Source: Streptomyces sioyaensis (lineage in GTDB: Bacteria; Actinomycetota; Actinomycetes; Streptomycetales; Streptomycetaceae). From it: 64,000 bases of DNA. The notes beneath the pieces are model-generated. The model saw only the letters and a list, made by a program, of their open reading frames with translations, did no database searches and was not told the origin of the DNA. The first letter of the stretch is position 1, and every line of letters begins with the position of its first letter. Made by a program: the position numbers and the translations under genes. The stretch lies in assembly GCF_004122735.1 (NCBI RefSeq), contig NZ_SDIF01000004.1:78242-142241 (forward strand), written 5' to 3'. This document shows, one piece after another, positions 55,212 through 64,000 of this stretch.

Positions 55212-55766
55212 ATGACCAACCTCCCCGTTGACGGCACCCCCCTTGCCGCCGACCCCCTGACCCGCGCGGTGCTCGAAATCGACGAGTACAGCGCCGGGCT
55301 CGGCTGGGATCAGCCGGCCCGACTGTTCGCCCTCGTCGACACCGCCAAGCTGCGTGCGCAGGAGCCCTCGCTCGCCGCACAGCTCGGTATCGACGACTCC
55401 ACCACCGCTTCCCTGACCCCCGTGGAGCAGGACGAGATCCCGGCGGGCGTCCCGCTGGACGAGTTCCTGGCCACCATTGCCTGGCCGGATGCCGTCAGCG
55501 GCTGCGCCCTGACCGTGGAGCGGCTGATGCTGCCGCCGTCCGCCGAGGACTCCGAGCCCGCCGGCATGGACGAGGCCCAGCTCGCCACGTGGGTCGCCGA
55601 GCACCCGGACCGCCAAGAGGTCCGGATGACGGTGGCTGTGCTGCGCGACGGCCGTCGCGAGTCGGCACTGCGGCTGCGCGAGAAGGACTCCACGTCCGAG
55701 GTGCTCACCGGCTCGGCGCTGGTACCGGGCCTCGCGGACGCGCTGGCCGCCACCTTCGAGGGCTGA
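55212..55766 (+). CDS. PPA1309 family protein
   Basis: A 184-residue actinobacterial protein of the PPA1309 family, function unknown. The N-terminal block DPLTRAVLEIDEYSAGLGWDQPARLFALVDTAKL and the centre IAWPDAVSGCALTVERLMLP are its signatures; the C-terminus is a small alpha/beta domain (VRMTVAVLRDGRRESALRLRE). ATG 55212 or 55203; GATACA at 55190-55195 hints at a leaderless mRNA. It is divergent from UPF0182. Confidence 0.86.
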   Translation: MTNLPVDGTPLAADPLTRAVLEIDEYSAGLGWDQPARLFALVDTAKLRAQEPSLAAQLGIDDSTTASLTPVEQDEIPAGVPLDEFLATIAWPDAVSGCALTVERLMLPPSAEDSEPAGMDEAQLATWVAEHPDRQEVRMTVAVLRDGRRESALRLREKDSTSEVLTGSALVPGLADALAATFEG

Positions 55767-55772
55767 CCGCCC

Positions 55773-55796
55773 GGGCCGGACGCCAGCGTCCGGCCC
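55773..55796. terminator. Bidirectional terminator between PPA1309 and the PDZ protease
   Basis: GGGCCGGACGC / GCGTCCGGCCC, an 11-bp stem with a CA turn, placed between two converging stop codons. Confidence 0.78.
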
Positions 55797-55827
55797 GCGG
55801 CCCGCCTTCCAGGGCCTGTCCGAGGGG

Positions 55828-56937
55828 TCAGGCCTTAGGGGACGTGCCCGCCGGGCTGCAGCTCGGCAGGCCGGCGATGTCGCCCTTGCGTATCTTCTCC
55901 AGCGCCTTGACCGCGTCACCGATGGTGTTGACCTTCACCAGCCGGAGCCCGCGCGGGGTGTCCTTGGCGGCGGTGGCGCAGTTGTCCTTGGGCGTCAGGA
56001 AGAACTCCGCGCCCTTGTCGCGCGCTCCGACCGTCTTCATCGAAATGCCGCCGATCGGGCCGACCTTGCCCTTGTCGTCGATGGTGCCCGTGCCGGCCAC
56101 GAACTTGCCGCCCGTCATGTCACCGGGCGTGAGCTTGTCGACGATGCCGAGGGCGAACATCAGCCCGGCGCTCGGGCCGCCGACATCGGCCAGCTTGACG
56201 TCGATGGGGAACGGGAAGATGTGATCCACCCCGGCCTGGATGCCCACGACGGCACGGCCGTTGTCCGCCTTCTGCGTGGTGATCGTGATCTGCTTCTGCC
56301 CTGCGGTGCCGGGCTTCTTGCCCTGCTTCTCCGCCGCGGCGGCCTGCTTGGCGGGGATGATCGTGAAGACCACCGGCTGGCCCGGCTTGTGCCGGGTGAC
56401 GAGCTTGGCGACATCGCCGACCTGCTTGACCGCCGTGCCGTCCACCGCCTTGATCACATCGCCCGCGTGCAGCCGCCCGTCGGCCGGCTTGCCCTTGAGG
56501 ACGGATGCGACGACGGTCTGCGTGGCGACCGGGATGTGCAGCTGGTCGAGCGCGGCGACCTTGGCGCTGTCCTGGGACTGGGTGAACTCCTCGGCGTTCT
56601 CCTGGTCGGCCTGCTCAGCCGTCTGTCCCTCGGGGTAGAGCGTCTTGTGCGGCACCACGGCGTTGTCGTGGTCGAGCCAGCCGTACACCGCCTCGAAGAG
56701 GTTCATGGTGTAGTCGGGGCCGGTGACCCGGACCGTGGTCATGTTGAGATGCCCCGTCGTCGGGTACGTCTTGCGCCCGGAAATCTGCAGCACCGGCTCG
56801 CCATCGTGATCACCGAGGGTGTTGACCGTGGGCCCCGGCGACATCTCGGAATACGGCACGGGGATCAGCACTCCCGCGCAGAGCAGCGCGATCAGCATCA
56901 GGGTCGAGGCGAGCAGCGTCGCGGTGCGGCGTGGCAT
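55828..56937 (-). CDS. PDZ and Lon (S16)-type protease, YlbL-like
   Basis: A 369-residue membrane-anchored serine protease. One N-terminal helix (about 5-27), then a PDZ domain (about 130-215: IPVATQTVVASVLKGKPADGRLHAGDVIKAVDG) and a C-terminal S16 domain. The catalytic Ser is in VGGPSAGLMFAL and the catalytic Lys in GPIGGISMK, the Lon Ser-Lys dyad. No ATPase domain, as in B. subtilis YlbL. It probably degrades or processes envelope proteins. A C-terminal CSPAG may be exposed. Confidence 0.92.
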   Translation of the reverse strand: MPRRTATLLASTLMLIALLCAGVLIPVPYSEMSPGPTVNTLGDHDGEPVLQISGRKTYPTTGHLNMTTVRVTGPDYTMNLFEAVYGWLDHDNAVVPHKTLYPEGQTAEQADQENAEEFTQSQDSAKVAALDQLHIPVATQTVVASVLKGKPADGRLHAGDVIKAVDGTAVKQVGDVAKLVTRHKPGQPVVFTIIPAKQAAAAEKQGKKPGTAGQKQITITTQKADNGRAVVGIQAGVDHIFPFPIDVKLADVGGPSAGLMFALGIVDKLTPGDMTGGKFVAGTGTIDDKGKVGPIGGISMKTVGARDKGAEFFLTPKDNCATAAKDTPRGLRLVKVNTIGDAVKALEKIRKGDIAGLPSCSPAGTSPKA

Positions 56938-57059
56938 GGAACGACAGTACGGGACGGGTATGACAACCGGCCCGCGGGGCCGTCCGTACGAGGCCGGGCA
57001 GCCGCCCGCGCGGGACCGTCACCCAAGGGGCACTTTCCGGTGCGTGCGTACCGCGGATC

Positions 57060-57242
57060 TCAGGCCGGATCGGAGGCGGGATCGGGAACGGAGTGCTCTT
57101 TCTCCATGGCGTCACGGAACCGGGCGTAGCCCGCGAGCTCGGCCACATCACCGGTCTTGCGGTTCCGCAGGGCCCAGCTGCTCCACACCGCGGCGATCAG
57201 CCCGGCACCCACCGGAATCAGCAGCCACAGGAGTGCACCCAT
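57060..57242 (-). CDS. Small single-helix membrane protein
   Basis: A 60-residue protein: one membrane helix (about 2-24, GALLWLLIPVGAGLIAAVWSSWAL) and a charged cytoplasmic tail (RNRKTGDVAELAGYARFRDAMEKEH). ATG 57242 has GGGAGGT five bases upstream. Function unknown. A perfect 16-bp palindrome lies 42 bp upstream and may be an operator. Confidence 0.8.
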   Translation of the reverse strand: MGALLWLLIPVGAGLIAAVWSSWALRNRKTGDVAELAGYARFRDAMEKEHSVPDPASDPA

Positions 57243-57537
57243 CAACGACCTCCCAACCCCTTGTTCGACGAGATCGACGAATAAGCAGATTAATCTGCTG
57301 GATCAACGCTCATGCCGGGGGGCGGGTTACGCAACTGGAACACAACGCACCGTATCGCCCCCCGTGCGGAGGCCGGCTCGGTCGCGCCGGCGCGGTCACC
57401 GCCCGCCCGTCTGCGGTGACGTCTGCCCCGGGAACGCCTCGTTACGCACCGGTTCGCCCAGGAATTCCGCTGCTCCGCCTTGCAGCTGCACGCACCAGAC
57501 CCCGCTCCCTGATCCGGCCTGATCCAAACGACAGACC
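57243..57537. other. Intergenic region upstream of the small membrane protein
   Basis: 295 bp between moaE and the small membrane gene, both leftward. It contains the AT-rich palindrome at 57284-57299 and a direct repeat TCGACGA (57265 and 57274). No gene is supported. Confidence 0.5.
57284..57299. promoter_or_regulatory. Perfect 16-bp AT-rich palindrome
   Basis: AGCAGATTAATCTGCT is exactly self-complementary and strikingly AT-rich for this genome. Its place in front of the 60-residue membrane protein gene suggests a repressor or activator operator. Confidence 0.55.
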
Positions 57538-58017
<480 letters not shown>

Positions 58018-58121
58018 GCTCCCATCGTGCCGTACCCGGGGGGCTCGGCGGGAATGGCCGTTCCGCCCGTGGTCCGGGCCGCCGTATGGAGACTCCTCCA
58101 GCTCGGCGGCCCGGTCCACGC

Positions 58122-59273
58122 TCAGATACGGCGGCGTGCTTTGCGGGCGCGCCGCACCAGCGCCGCGGTGCCCAGGAGGGCGACGGTGGCGCCGGCGGCC
58201 CCGGCGGCGGTGGCGTCCTTGCGGCCCAGGCGGCGGCCGGCGACGGTGTGCCGTCCGGCGACCTCCTCCAGGAGCTCGGCGAGCACCTCCTCGTTCGTCC
58301 ACCGGGGCCGCCAGCCGGCGTCGTGCAGCCGGCTGCCGCTGACCACCCACGGGTACATCGTGTACGCGAGGTCCCCCGCGGGCGACGGGGTCAGGCCGAT
58401 GCGGTGCAGCCGGGCCGCGGCGCCCAGGGCCACCGAGGACGGCAGCTCCATGCGGCGGATGCCGGACAGTTCCTCGACCTCCTCCTGCTCCAGCCAGCCG
58501 TCGCAGCCGACCGCCAGCTCGCCGTCGACCTTCTCCAGCGCCGCGTGCTCCAGGGCGCTGACCAGGTCCTCGACGTGGCAGAACTGCCAGGCGGGGCGGG
58601 ATCCGGCCACGACCAGGAGGCGGGGGGATTCGAAGTAACGGGTCAGCGCGGTGTCGGTGCCGCCCACCAGGACGGCGGGGCGCAGGACGGTGACGTTCAG
58701 GCCCGGGTGTGCGCGGGGGGCGCGGTGCGCCAGGTGCTCGATCTCCAGCAGGTCGCCCACGCCGGTGGCGTCCGCGGTGGCGCGCAGTTCGGCGTCCTCG
58801 GCCAGGGGGACGTCGTTGTCGGGCAGCGCCCCGTAGACCATGGCGGAGGTGCACAGCACCACGCGGTGGACACCGGCGGCTGCGGCGGCGGTGAGCACGG
58901 TCTGGGTGCCGCGCACGTTGTAGGCGGTGCGGGCCGCGGCGTCGGTCTCCAGGTCGAGGTCGAGCGCCAGGTGGACGACGACGTCGGCGCCGCGCAGTTT
59001 GTCGGCGATGGCCGGGTCCCGGACGTCCAGGACGTGCCAGTGCGCCTCGGCGATGTCACCGCGCCGCTCGTCGATGGCCACCACCTCCTTGACCTCGTCG
59101 GAGTCGACCAGGGCGCGGGTGAGCAGCGCACCGACTCCGGAGGCGGCTCCGGTGACGGCGATGACGGGCCGGCGCAGCGGCCGGCCCGCGCCGCCACCTG
59201 CGGGGTCTTCTGCCTTCTCGGTCTGGGCCGCAGCGTTTCGCGCTGCGCGAACGGTCGGATCTGGGGAACTCAC
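58122..59273 (-). CDS. NAD-dependent epimerase/dehydratase (SDR) family protein
   Basis: A 383-residue extended SDR protein. Rossmann start VIAVTGAASGVGALLTRAL (about 37-55), with a Gly-rich TGxxxxxG motif, DVRDPA, and a Tyr-based motif less typical than YxxxK (ATADATGVGDLLEIEHL follows AMVYGA). The C-terminal tail has a hydrophobic helix and a basic end (LVRRARKARRRI), suggesting membrane association. Substrate unknown. GTG 59273 was chosen, with GGAGA upstream. It is divergent from the metalloprotease. Confidence 0.83.
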   Translation of the reverse strand: MSSPDPTVRAARNAAAQTEKAEDPAGGGAGRPLRRPVIAVTGAASGVGALLTRALVDSDEVKEVVAIDERRGDIAEAHWHVLDVRDPAIADKLRGADVVVHLALDLDLETDAAARTAYNVRGTQTVLTAAAAAGVHRVVLCTSAMVYGALPDNDVPLAEDAELRATADATGVGDLLEIEHLAHRAPRAHPGLNVTVLRPAVLVGGTDTALTRYFESPRLLVVAGSRPAWQFCHVEDLVSALEHAALEKVDGELAVGCDGWLEQEEVEELSGIRRMELPSSVALGAAARLHRIGLTPSPAGDLAYTMYPWVVSGSRLHDAGWRPRWTNEEVLAELLEEVAGRHTVAGRRLGRKDATAAGAAGATVALLGTAALVRRARKARRRI

Positions 59274-59465
59274 CGGGCGTCTCCAGCGGTTGTCTTCAGT
59301 GCGAACGCGTGGTGACGCGTGCGCACCAGGTGGCGTCCATCCTGCCGCAGCCACCGGGACAGCGAAGCACCGAGCCCCGAAGCGGTCCGGGTGTCTACGC
59401 TGGAGGTGATGTGGGCAGCCCGCCGTCGGCCACCTGGTCGGCGGCCCTACGAGCCGAGGAACCCC

Positions 59466-60929
59466 GTGAGTGACACCCCATTTGGATTCGGCCTTCCGCC
59501 GGAGGAGCCGGAGGACGGCGACAACGGCAAGAAGAAGGGCGGCCAGGGAGGTAGCCAGGGCCCCGCGGACCCCTTCGGGTTCGGCGGCGGGAGCGGCGGC
59601 GCGGACAATCCGTTCGCGGCGCTCTTCGGCGGCATGGGCGGCCCCGGCGGCGAAATGAACCCTGGCGACCTGGGAGCCGCCTTCCAGAAGCTCGGGCAGA
59701 TGCTCTCCTACGAGGGCGGCCCGGTGAACTGGGACATGGCCAAGGACATCGCGCGGCAGACCGTCGCGCAGGGCGCCGAGGACGGCAGCAAGGACGCGAG
59801 CCTGTCGCCGGGTGAGCGCAGTGCGGTCGAGGAGGCCGTACGGCTGGCGGATCTGTGGCTGGACGGCGTGACGTCGCTGCCGTCGGGGTCCGCCTCCGTG
59901 GTGGCCTGGAGCCGGGCCGAGTGGGTCGAGGAGACCCTTCCGGTGTGGAAGGACCTGGTCAATCCGCTCGCCGAGCGCGTCGGGGCGGCGATGGGCGACG
60001 TGCTCCCCGGGGAGATGCAGGCCATGGCGGGCCCGCTGCTCGGGATGATGCGCTCCATGGGCGGCGCGATGTTCGGCACCCAGATCGGGCAGGCGCTGGG
60101 CGTGCTGGCCAGTGAGGTCGTCGGTTCGACGGACATCGGACTGCCGCTGGGCCCGGCCGGCAAGGCCGCCCTGCTGCCCGGCAACATCACGTCGTTCGGC
60201 GCGGGCCTGGGCGTGCCCGAGGACGAGGTGCGGCTGTATCTGGCCCTGCGCGAGGCCGCCCACCAGCGCCTCTTCGCCCATGTGCCGTGGCTGCGCTCGC
60301 ATCTGTTCGGTGCCGTCGAGGGCTATGCGCGCGGGATCAAGGTCGACACGACCAAGCTGGAAGACGTGGTCGGCCAGATCGATCCGCAGCATCCCGAGGA
60401 GCTGCAGAACGCCCTTCAGCAGGGCATGTTCCAGCCCGAGGACACCCCGGAGCAGAAGGCCGCGCTGGCCCGGCTGGAGACCGCGCTGGCGCTCGTCGAG
60501 GGCTGGGTGGACGCGGTGGTGCACGCCGCCGCCAAGCCGCATCTGCCGTCGGCGGACAAGCTCCGCGAGACGCTGCGCCGGCGCCGGGCGAGCGGTGGCC
60601 CCGCCGAGCAGACGTTCTCGACGCTGATCGGCCTCCAGCTGCGTCCGCGGCGGCTGCGGGACGCCTCGCGGCTGTGGGCGTCTCTGACGGACGCACGGGG
60701 CCTGGAGGGCCGCGACGGCCTGTGGGAGCACCCGGACATGCTCCCGACGGCGGCCGATCTGGACGACCCGGACGGGTTCGTGCACCACGAGCAGCCGGAC
60801 TTCTCCGAGCTCGACAAGATGCTCGGCGAGGCCGCGAGCGGCGGCAAGCCGGATGCGGGCAAGCAGCCCCCGGAGGGCGAGGGCCCGGACGCGGCCCCCG
60901 GCGAGGGCAAGGGTGACGGCGACAGGTGA
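59466..60929 (+). CDS. Zinc-dependent metalloprotease-like protein, DUF2342 family
   Basis: A 487-residue protein of the DUF2342/zincin_2 family found in actinobacteria. A Gly/Pro/Phe-rich N-terminus (about 1-60) precedes a helical domain; the putative metal region is LALREAAHQRLFAHVPWL (about 252-269). The classic HExxH is not present, so protease activity is uncertain. A charged disordered tail closes it. GTG 59466 starts VSDTPFGFG. Its stop overlaps the next start (GTGA), coupling it to the Nudix gene. Confidence 0.87.
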   Translation: MSDTPFGFGLPPEEPEDGDNGKKKGGQGGSQGPADPFGFGGGSGGADNPFAALFGGMGGPGGEMNPGDLGAAFQKLGQMLSYEGGPVNWDMAKDIARQTVAQGAEDGSKDASLSPGERSAVEEAVRLADLWLDGVTSLPSGSASVVAWSRAEWVEETLPVWKDLVNPLAERVGAAMGDVLPGEMQAMAGPLLGMMRSMGGAMFGTQIGQALGVLASEVVGSTDIGLPLGPAGKAALLPGNITSFGAGLGVPEDEVRLYLALREAAHQRLFAHVPWLRSHLFGAVEGYARGIKVDTTKLEDVVGQIDPQHPEELQNALQQGMFQPEDTPEQKAALARLETALALVEGWVDAVVHAAAKPHLPSADKLRETLRRRRASGGPAEQTFSTLIGLQLRPRRLRDASRLWASLTDARGLEGRDGLWEHPDMLPTAADLDDPDGFVHHEQPDFSELDKMLGEAASGGKPDAGKQPPEGEGPDAAPGEGKGDGDR

Positions 60930-61456
60930 GTCTGCATGCCGACGCGGCGCGGGTGCTCACCGGGTGGCCCGCGCCGTCCCCCGCTCAGGAAAAACTGCGC
61001 CTGACGTATCTGGATCATCTCGCCGCCCATGAGGACGGCATGTGGAAGCCCTGCAAGGAGGGGCATCTCACGGCCAGCGCGCTGGTGATCGACCCGGCCG
61101 GCGGCCGGGTGCTGCTCACCCTGCACCGCAAGCTGAAGATGTGGCTGCAGATGGGCGGCCACTGCGAGCCCGAGGACGCCTCGCTCGCCGAGGCGGCGCT
61201 GCGCGAGGCGCGGGAGGAGTCCGGGATCGCGCGGGGGCTGACGCTGCTGCCCGGCGGTCCGGTGCGTCTGGACCGCCATCACACGCCCTGCGCGGTGCAT
61301 TTGGACGTGCAGTACGCCGCGCTGGCGCCCGAGGGCGCGGTGGCGGCGATCAGCGACGAGTCGCTGGACCTGCGGTGGTTCGCGTACGACGAGGTGCCCG
61401 GCGTCGCCGACGCGTCGGTGGCGCAGCTGGTGGACGACGCCCGCGCACTGCTCTAG
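60926..61456 (+). CDS. Nudix hydrolase
   Basis: A 176-residue Nudix protein. The Nudix box reads GGHCEPEDASLAEAALREAREESG, with one residue more than the textbook spacing but with the key REAREES core. The fold starts HLTASALVIDPAGGRVLLTLHRKLKMWLQMGGH. The substrate, a nucleotide diphosphate-linked compound, is not deducible. Its GTG overlaps the stop of the metalloprotease gene, so both are made together. Confidence 0.88.
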   Translation: MSLHADAARVLTGWPAPSPAQEKLRLTYLDHLAAHEDGMWKPCKEGHLTASALVIDPAGGRVLLTLHRKLKMWLQMGGHCEPEDASLAEAALREAREESGIARGLTLLPGGPVRLDRHHTPCAVHLDVQYAALAPEGAVAAISDESLDLRWFAYDEVPGVADASVAQLVDDARALL

Positions 61457-61471
61457 GCAGCGGCCGCGCCC

Positions 61472-61504
61472 GCGGCGCCCGTCCCTTCCCGGGGCGGGCG
61501 CCGC
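61472..61504. terminator. Terminator between the Nudix gene and the AIM24 cluster
   Basis: GCGGCGCCCG / CGGGCGCCGC with a 13-base loop, between two converging genes; it can serve both strands. Confidence 0.7.
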
Positions 61505-61532
61505 AGCTGTCCCCTCAGGGCGTCGGCAGGGC

Positions 61533-62291
61533 TCAGTTGGTGAAGATGTTGCCCTGGTTGTGTCCCCGGGCGCCCTGCTGGCCCATGCCGTACTGGGCGG
61601 CCATCCCGGAGCCGATCACGGCGTTCTGCGGCGGCAGCAGCTCGCTGGGCTGGACCAGTGCGTAGCCCTGGCCGAGGAAGCTGAGTTCCCAGCCCTCACC
61701 GGTGTTGCCGCGCCGCCGCCACACGCCGGAGGAGTGCGTCTGTGCCTGCATCTGGACGCGCAGCGAGGCGGACCAGGCGACCACCGCGTCGGCGTCGGCG
61801 TTGACGTACTTGTCGGGCGTGACCTGCAGCATCAGCGGCTGGCCGGAGGTCATCAGGGCGACCTTGCCCCGCCCGGAGATGTTGAGCTGGTACTTCCCGG
61901 TCCCGGAGATGCCGTATTGGCTGTCGACGGAGACGACGTCCCAGTGGAGGCCGGAGTCCAGTGCCAGGACGTAGCTGCTGTCGACGGTCAGACCGTCGTG
62001 ATCGACGTCGACGACATGGACGTACTGGGCGAGGTTGGCCAGGTAGACCGTGCCCTGCCCGGAGACGCGCATCAGATCGAGGCCCTCGCCGGAGTAGGCG
62101 CGGGCCCGGTGCTGGCCGGGCGTCTGGTAGTTGCCGTCGAATTCGAGCAGCCCCTGATAGGCCACCATCGCGCCCTTACGGGCGAGGACGTCTTCGTGGC
62201 CCTGGAGGGCGACCCGCAGCAACTGGCTGTTCTGCAGGACGTAGCGGTCCTGGGTCTGTGCCTCGGTGAAGGCGAAAAGCGGACTCTGCAT
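61533..62291 (-). CDS. AIM24 family protein, third of three
   Basis: A 252-residue AIM24/DUF124-type beta-strand-rich protein (QNSQLLRVALQGHEDVLARKGAMVAYQGLLEF..., GQGTVYLANLAQYVHVVDVDHDGLTVDSSYVLAL). The C-terminal 40 residues are Gly/Gln-rich. AIM24 in yeast mitochondria supports membrane organisation; bacterial roles are undefined. It is the last of three tandem homologues transcribed leftward, 20 bp after its neighbour. Confidence 0.88.
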   Translation of the reverse strand: MQSPLFAFTEAQTQDRYVLQNSQLLRVALQGHEDVLARKGAMVAYQGLLEFDGNYQTPGQHRARAYSGEGLDLMRVSGQGTVYLANLAQYVHVVDVDHDGLTVDSSYVLALDSGLHWDVVSVDSQYGISGTGKYQLNISGRGKVALMTSGQPLMLQVTPDKYVNADADAVVAWSASLRVQMQAQTHSSGVWRRRGNTGEGWELSFLGQGYALVQPSELLPPQNAVIGSGMAAQYGMGQQGARGHNQGNIFTN

Positions 62292-62311
62292 GGCGTGTTC
62301 GGTCCTCCCCC

Positions 62312-62995
62312 TCAGCCCCGGGCCCGGAGCCGGTCGGTGCTGTCCTCGCTGGGCTGGACGACGACGAACCCCTGGCCGGAGAAGCCCAGTTGGTACGCCT
62401 CGCCGCTGCCCCGTCCGATCATCGAGGACGCCTTGAAGCTGCGCTTGCCCTTCATCTTCAGATGGGTCGACCAGGCGACCAGGGCGTCGGGGTCCACGTA
62501 GGTCTCGTCCTCGCCGCGGCCGCAGTCGACGACGATGGGGGTGCCCCGGGAGGTCAGGGCGACCCAGCCGGTCCCGGAGATCCCGACGTTGAAGAGCCCC
62601 TGACCGGCGAACTTCGCCATGCCCTTGACGCGCTGCACGCCCCACTGGAGCTGTGCGTCGAAGGCGAGGAGGTTGGTGCCGTTGACGGAGAGCGCGTCGT
62701 CGTTGAGGTGGATGCAGACGACATCGGCGCCGTAGTCGGCGAGGTAGAGCACGCCGTCGCCGGCGCACTTCATCAGGGGCGCGCCCTCGCCGGTGAGCCA
62801 CTGGGAGGCCATCTGACGGACGGCGGGCGGGTTCGGCTCGTACTGGACGAAGCCTTCGTAGGCGACCATGGAGCCGGTGCGGGCGAAGACGTCCTGGCCG
62901 CTCTGCATGGCGATCTTCACCATGGCGCTGCCGTGGTTCTCCATGCGGGCGGCGGGCGGGGTCGGGACGTAGCCCGACAGCTGCTGCTGTGTCAT
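62312..62995 (-). CDS. AIM24 family protein, second of three
   Basis: A 227-residue AIM24-family protein (MVKIAMQSGQDVFARTGSMVAYEGFVQYEP..., GDGVLYLADYGADVVCIHLNDDALSVNGTNLLAFDAQLQWGVQRV). It shares the beta-core and the closing GQGFVVVQPSE motif with its two neighbours, pointing to gene duplication. It is placed 15 bp after the upstream gene and 20 bp before the next, so it is operonic. Function unknown. Confidence 0.88.
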   Translation of the reverse strand: MTQQQLSGYVPTPPAARMENHGSAMVKIAMQSGQDVFARTGSMVAYEGFVQYEPNPPAVRQMASQWLTGEGAPLMKCAGDGVLYLADYGADVVCIHLNDDALSVNGTNLLAFDAQLQWGVQRVKGMAKFAGQGLFNVGISGTGWVALTSRGTPIVVDCGRGEDETYVDPDALVAWSTHLKMKGKRSFKASSMIGRGSGEAYQLGFSGQGFVVVQPSEDSTDRLRARG

Positions 62996-63010
62996 GACGT
63001 ACGGGCTCCC

Positions 63011-64000
63011 TCAGACCTCGTAGGGCTGGACGACGATGAAGTTGCCGGGTGCGCCCCGGAACTGGAGGTTCACGGTCTCGCCGGAGTGGCCCGGGAAGGC
63101 GTGCCGGCGCAGGCTGACCTGGCTGGAGATGATCACCTGCGAGCCGGCCGACCAGGCCACGATGGCGTTGGCGTCGGCGAAGGTGGTCGGGGTGACCGGC
63201 AGCACGACCGGGGTGCCCTGGGTCTTGACGACAAGGGTGCCGGTCCCGTGGAACTGCATGGTGAACAGGGCGCCACCGGGGATGCCGTGGCCCTCGATCC
63301 GGCGGACCTCGTGCTGCAGCGACTCGTCGAAGGCGAGGACGCTCTCGGCGGACACACAGATCGCGTCGCCCTGCAGCTCGATGGGGTGGACATGGGCGCT
63401 GTTCTCCGCGAAGAACACCTGGCCCTGGCCGGTGCAGCGCATCAGCTGCATTTCCTGGCCGGTGGCGTTGCCGACGATGCGGCCGCGGAAACCGGCGCCC
63501 TTGTAGCCGAAGTCGACCTTGCCCTGGTAGAGCACCATGCTGCCCTGGCGGGCGAGCACCGGCTGGCCGTCGACGCCGAGGTCGACACGGATCAGCTTGC
63601 TGTTCTGCGGGGTCCACCGCTGACCGGTGGGTGCTTCCTTGTACTTGTCCAGGACGGCACCGAGGCCGGGGCCGCCGCCCTGGGGGACGGCCTGGGCCGG
63701 GGCGCCGGGATACGGGGCGCCGGGAGGCGGCGCGGGCTGGCCGTACGGCGCGGGCTGGCCCTGCGGGGCGCCGTATCCGCCGGGCGGCGGAGCCGGCTGC
63801 CCCAAGGGCGGTGCCTGCGGGGCCTGCTGGCCGGGGAAGCCGCCGGGGGCGGTCTGCGGCTGGCCGTAGGGGGCCTGACCGGGCGCCGGCTGACCGTACG
63901 GGGCGGGCGGCTGCTGGCCGGGAGGTCCGGGCACACCGGGCGGCGGTACCGGGCCGGCGGGCGGGGCCAGGGGCGCGGCAAGGGTGGGCGCGCTGTGCAC
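63011..64000 (-). CDS. AIM24 family protein with Pro/Gly-rich N-terminus, partial
   Basis: The gene enters from beyond the right edge; at least 330 codons are in the window and the true start is not visible. The visible N-terminal part (about 115 residues) is Pro/Gln/Gly/Tyr-rich with repeats of the APYGQPAP type, a disordered linker. The remainder is an AIM24 domain (NSKLIRVDLGVDGQPVLARQGSMVLYQGKVDF..., GQVFFAENSAHVHPIELQGDAICVSAESVLAFDESL) ending FIVVQPYEV. In Streptomyces such proteins often carry an N-terminal TerD-like domain; this is recall, and the region lies outside the window. Confidence 0.85.
   Translation of the reverse strand: MHSAPTLAAPLAPPAGPVPPPGVPGPPGQQPPAPYGQPAPGQAPYGQPQTAPGGFPGQQAPQAPPLGQPAPPPGGYGAPQGQPAPYGQPAPPPGAPYPGAPAQAVPQGGGPGLGAVLDKYKEAPTGQRWTPQNSKLIRVDLGVDGQPVLARQGSMVLYQGKVDFGYKGAGFRGRIVGNATGQEMQLMRCTGQGQVFFAENSAHVHPIELQGDAICVSAESVLAFDESLQHEVRRIEGHGIPGGALFTMQFHGTGTLVVKTQGTPVVLPVTPTTFADANAIVAWSAGSQVIISSQVSLRRHAFPGHSGETVNLQFRGAPGNFIVVQPYEV

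Noticed and set aside
59274..60788. Minus-strand frame continuing upstream of the SDR gene through the metalloprotease gene
   Set aside because: Only the part from GTG 59273 is protein-like. The extension lies opposite the clearly coding DUF2342 gene.

Overview
The window is a stretch of high-GC actinobacterial chromosome that I read as the core genome of a Streptomyces species. The evidence is the marker set: SigR/RsrA, the 85-residue WhiB-like protein WblE, an SigH-type sigma factor with its anti-sigma gene, the GntR regulator DasR with its dre operators, a B12-riboswitch-controlled class Ia ribonucleotide reductase, and divergent CatR/catalase. The gene order resembles what I remember of the S. 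coelicolor SCO52xx region; that is recall, not a search. I see no prophage, insertion sequence or CRISPR array.

Left part (0-13.6 kb): a translationally coupled FluC-DUF190-FluC fluoride-export operon; a PEP mutase/isocitrate lyase-family enzyme; CorA; a copper P-type ATPase behind a CsoR-type operator; a KAS III-like enzyme; glutaminase; a peptidoglycan amidase; a PLP deaminase/desulfhydrase; and a Na+/H+ antiporter divergent from a small UBP zinc finger protein.

Regulatory block (13.6-23.3 kb): anti-sigma factor and SigH-type sigma factor, a lipid kinase, WblE, a PdtaS-like sensor kinase, and the aminosugar locus. The aminosugar locus holds nagB, a GH3 N-acetylglucosaminidase and dasR. The dasABC transporter genes expected between the GH3 gene and dasR are absent. 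In their place is a 43-codon mini-ORF whose end matches an ABC permease C-terminus, still behind two dre-like operators and still overlapping the GH3 start codon.

Central block (23.3-38.7 kb): a DUF3311/MctP-type symporter pair, a Uma2 nuclease-like protein, cobalamin riboswitch plus nrdAB, a class A PBP whose transpeptidase motifs are degraded, peptide deformylase, a TPR protein, two coupled HD-domain membrane proteins, and rsrA-sigR.

Right part (38.7-64 kb): an XRE-cupin regulator with a palindrome over its promoter, a hydrolase, an SRAP protein, a membrane protease, aroA-rsgA, a Gdx/SugE-type exporter with a structured leader, a TetR regulator, hisN, a CBS protein, and catalase/CatR. Then come two initiator tRNA genes in duplicated flanks that bracket a Sel1-repeat gene, a UPF0182 protein, a PDZ-Lon protease, moaE, an SDR protein, a DUF2342 metalloprotease coupled to a Nudix gene, and three tandem AIM24-type genes, the last running off the window.

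Recurring themes are redox and metal homeostasis (SigR/RsrA, CatR/KatA, WblE, CopA, CorA, FluC), aminosugar sensing (DasR regulon) and envelope upkeep. Many gene pairs overlap by ATGA or GTGA. Several genes have a -10-like hexamer only 6-9 nt before the start codon, as in leaderless mRNAs.
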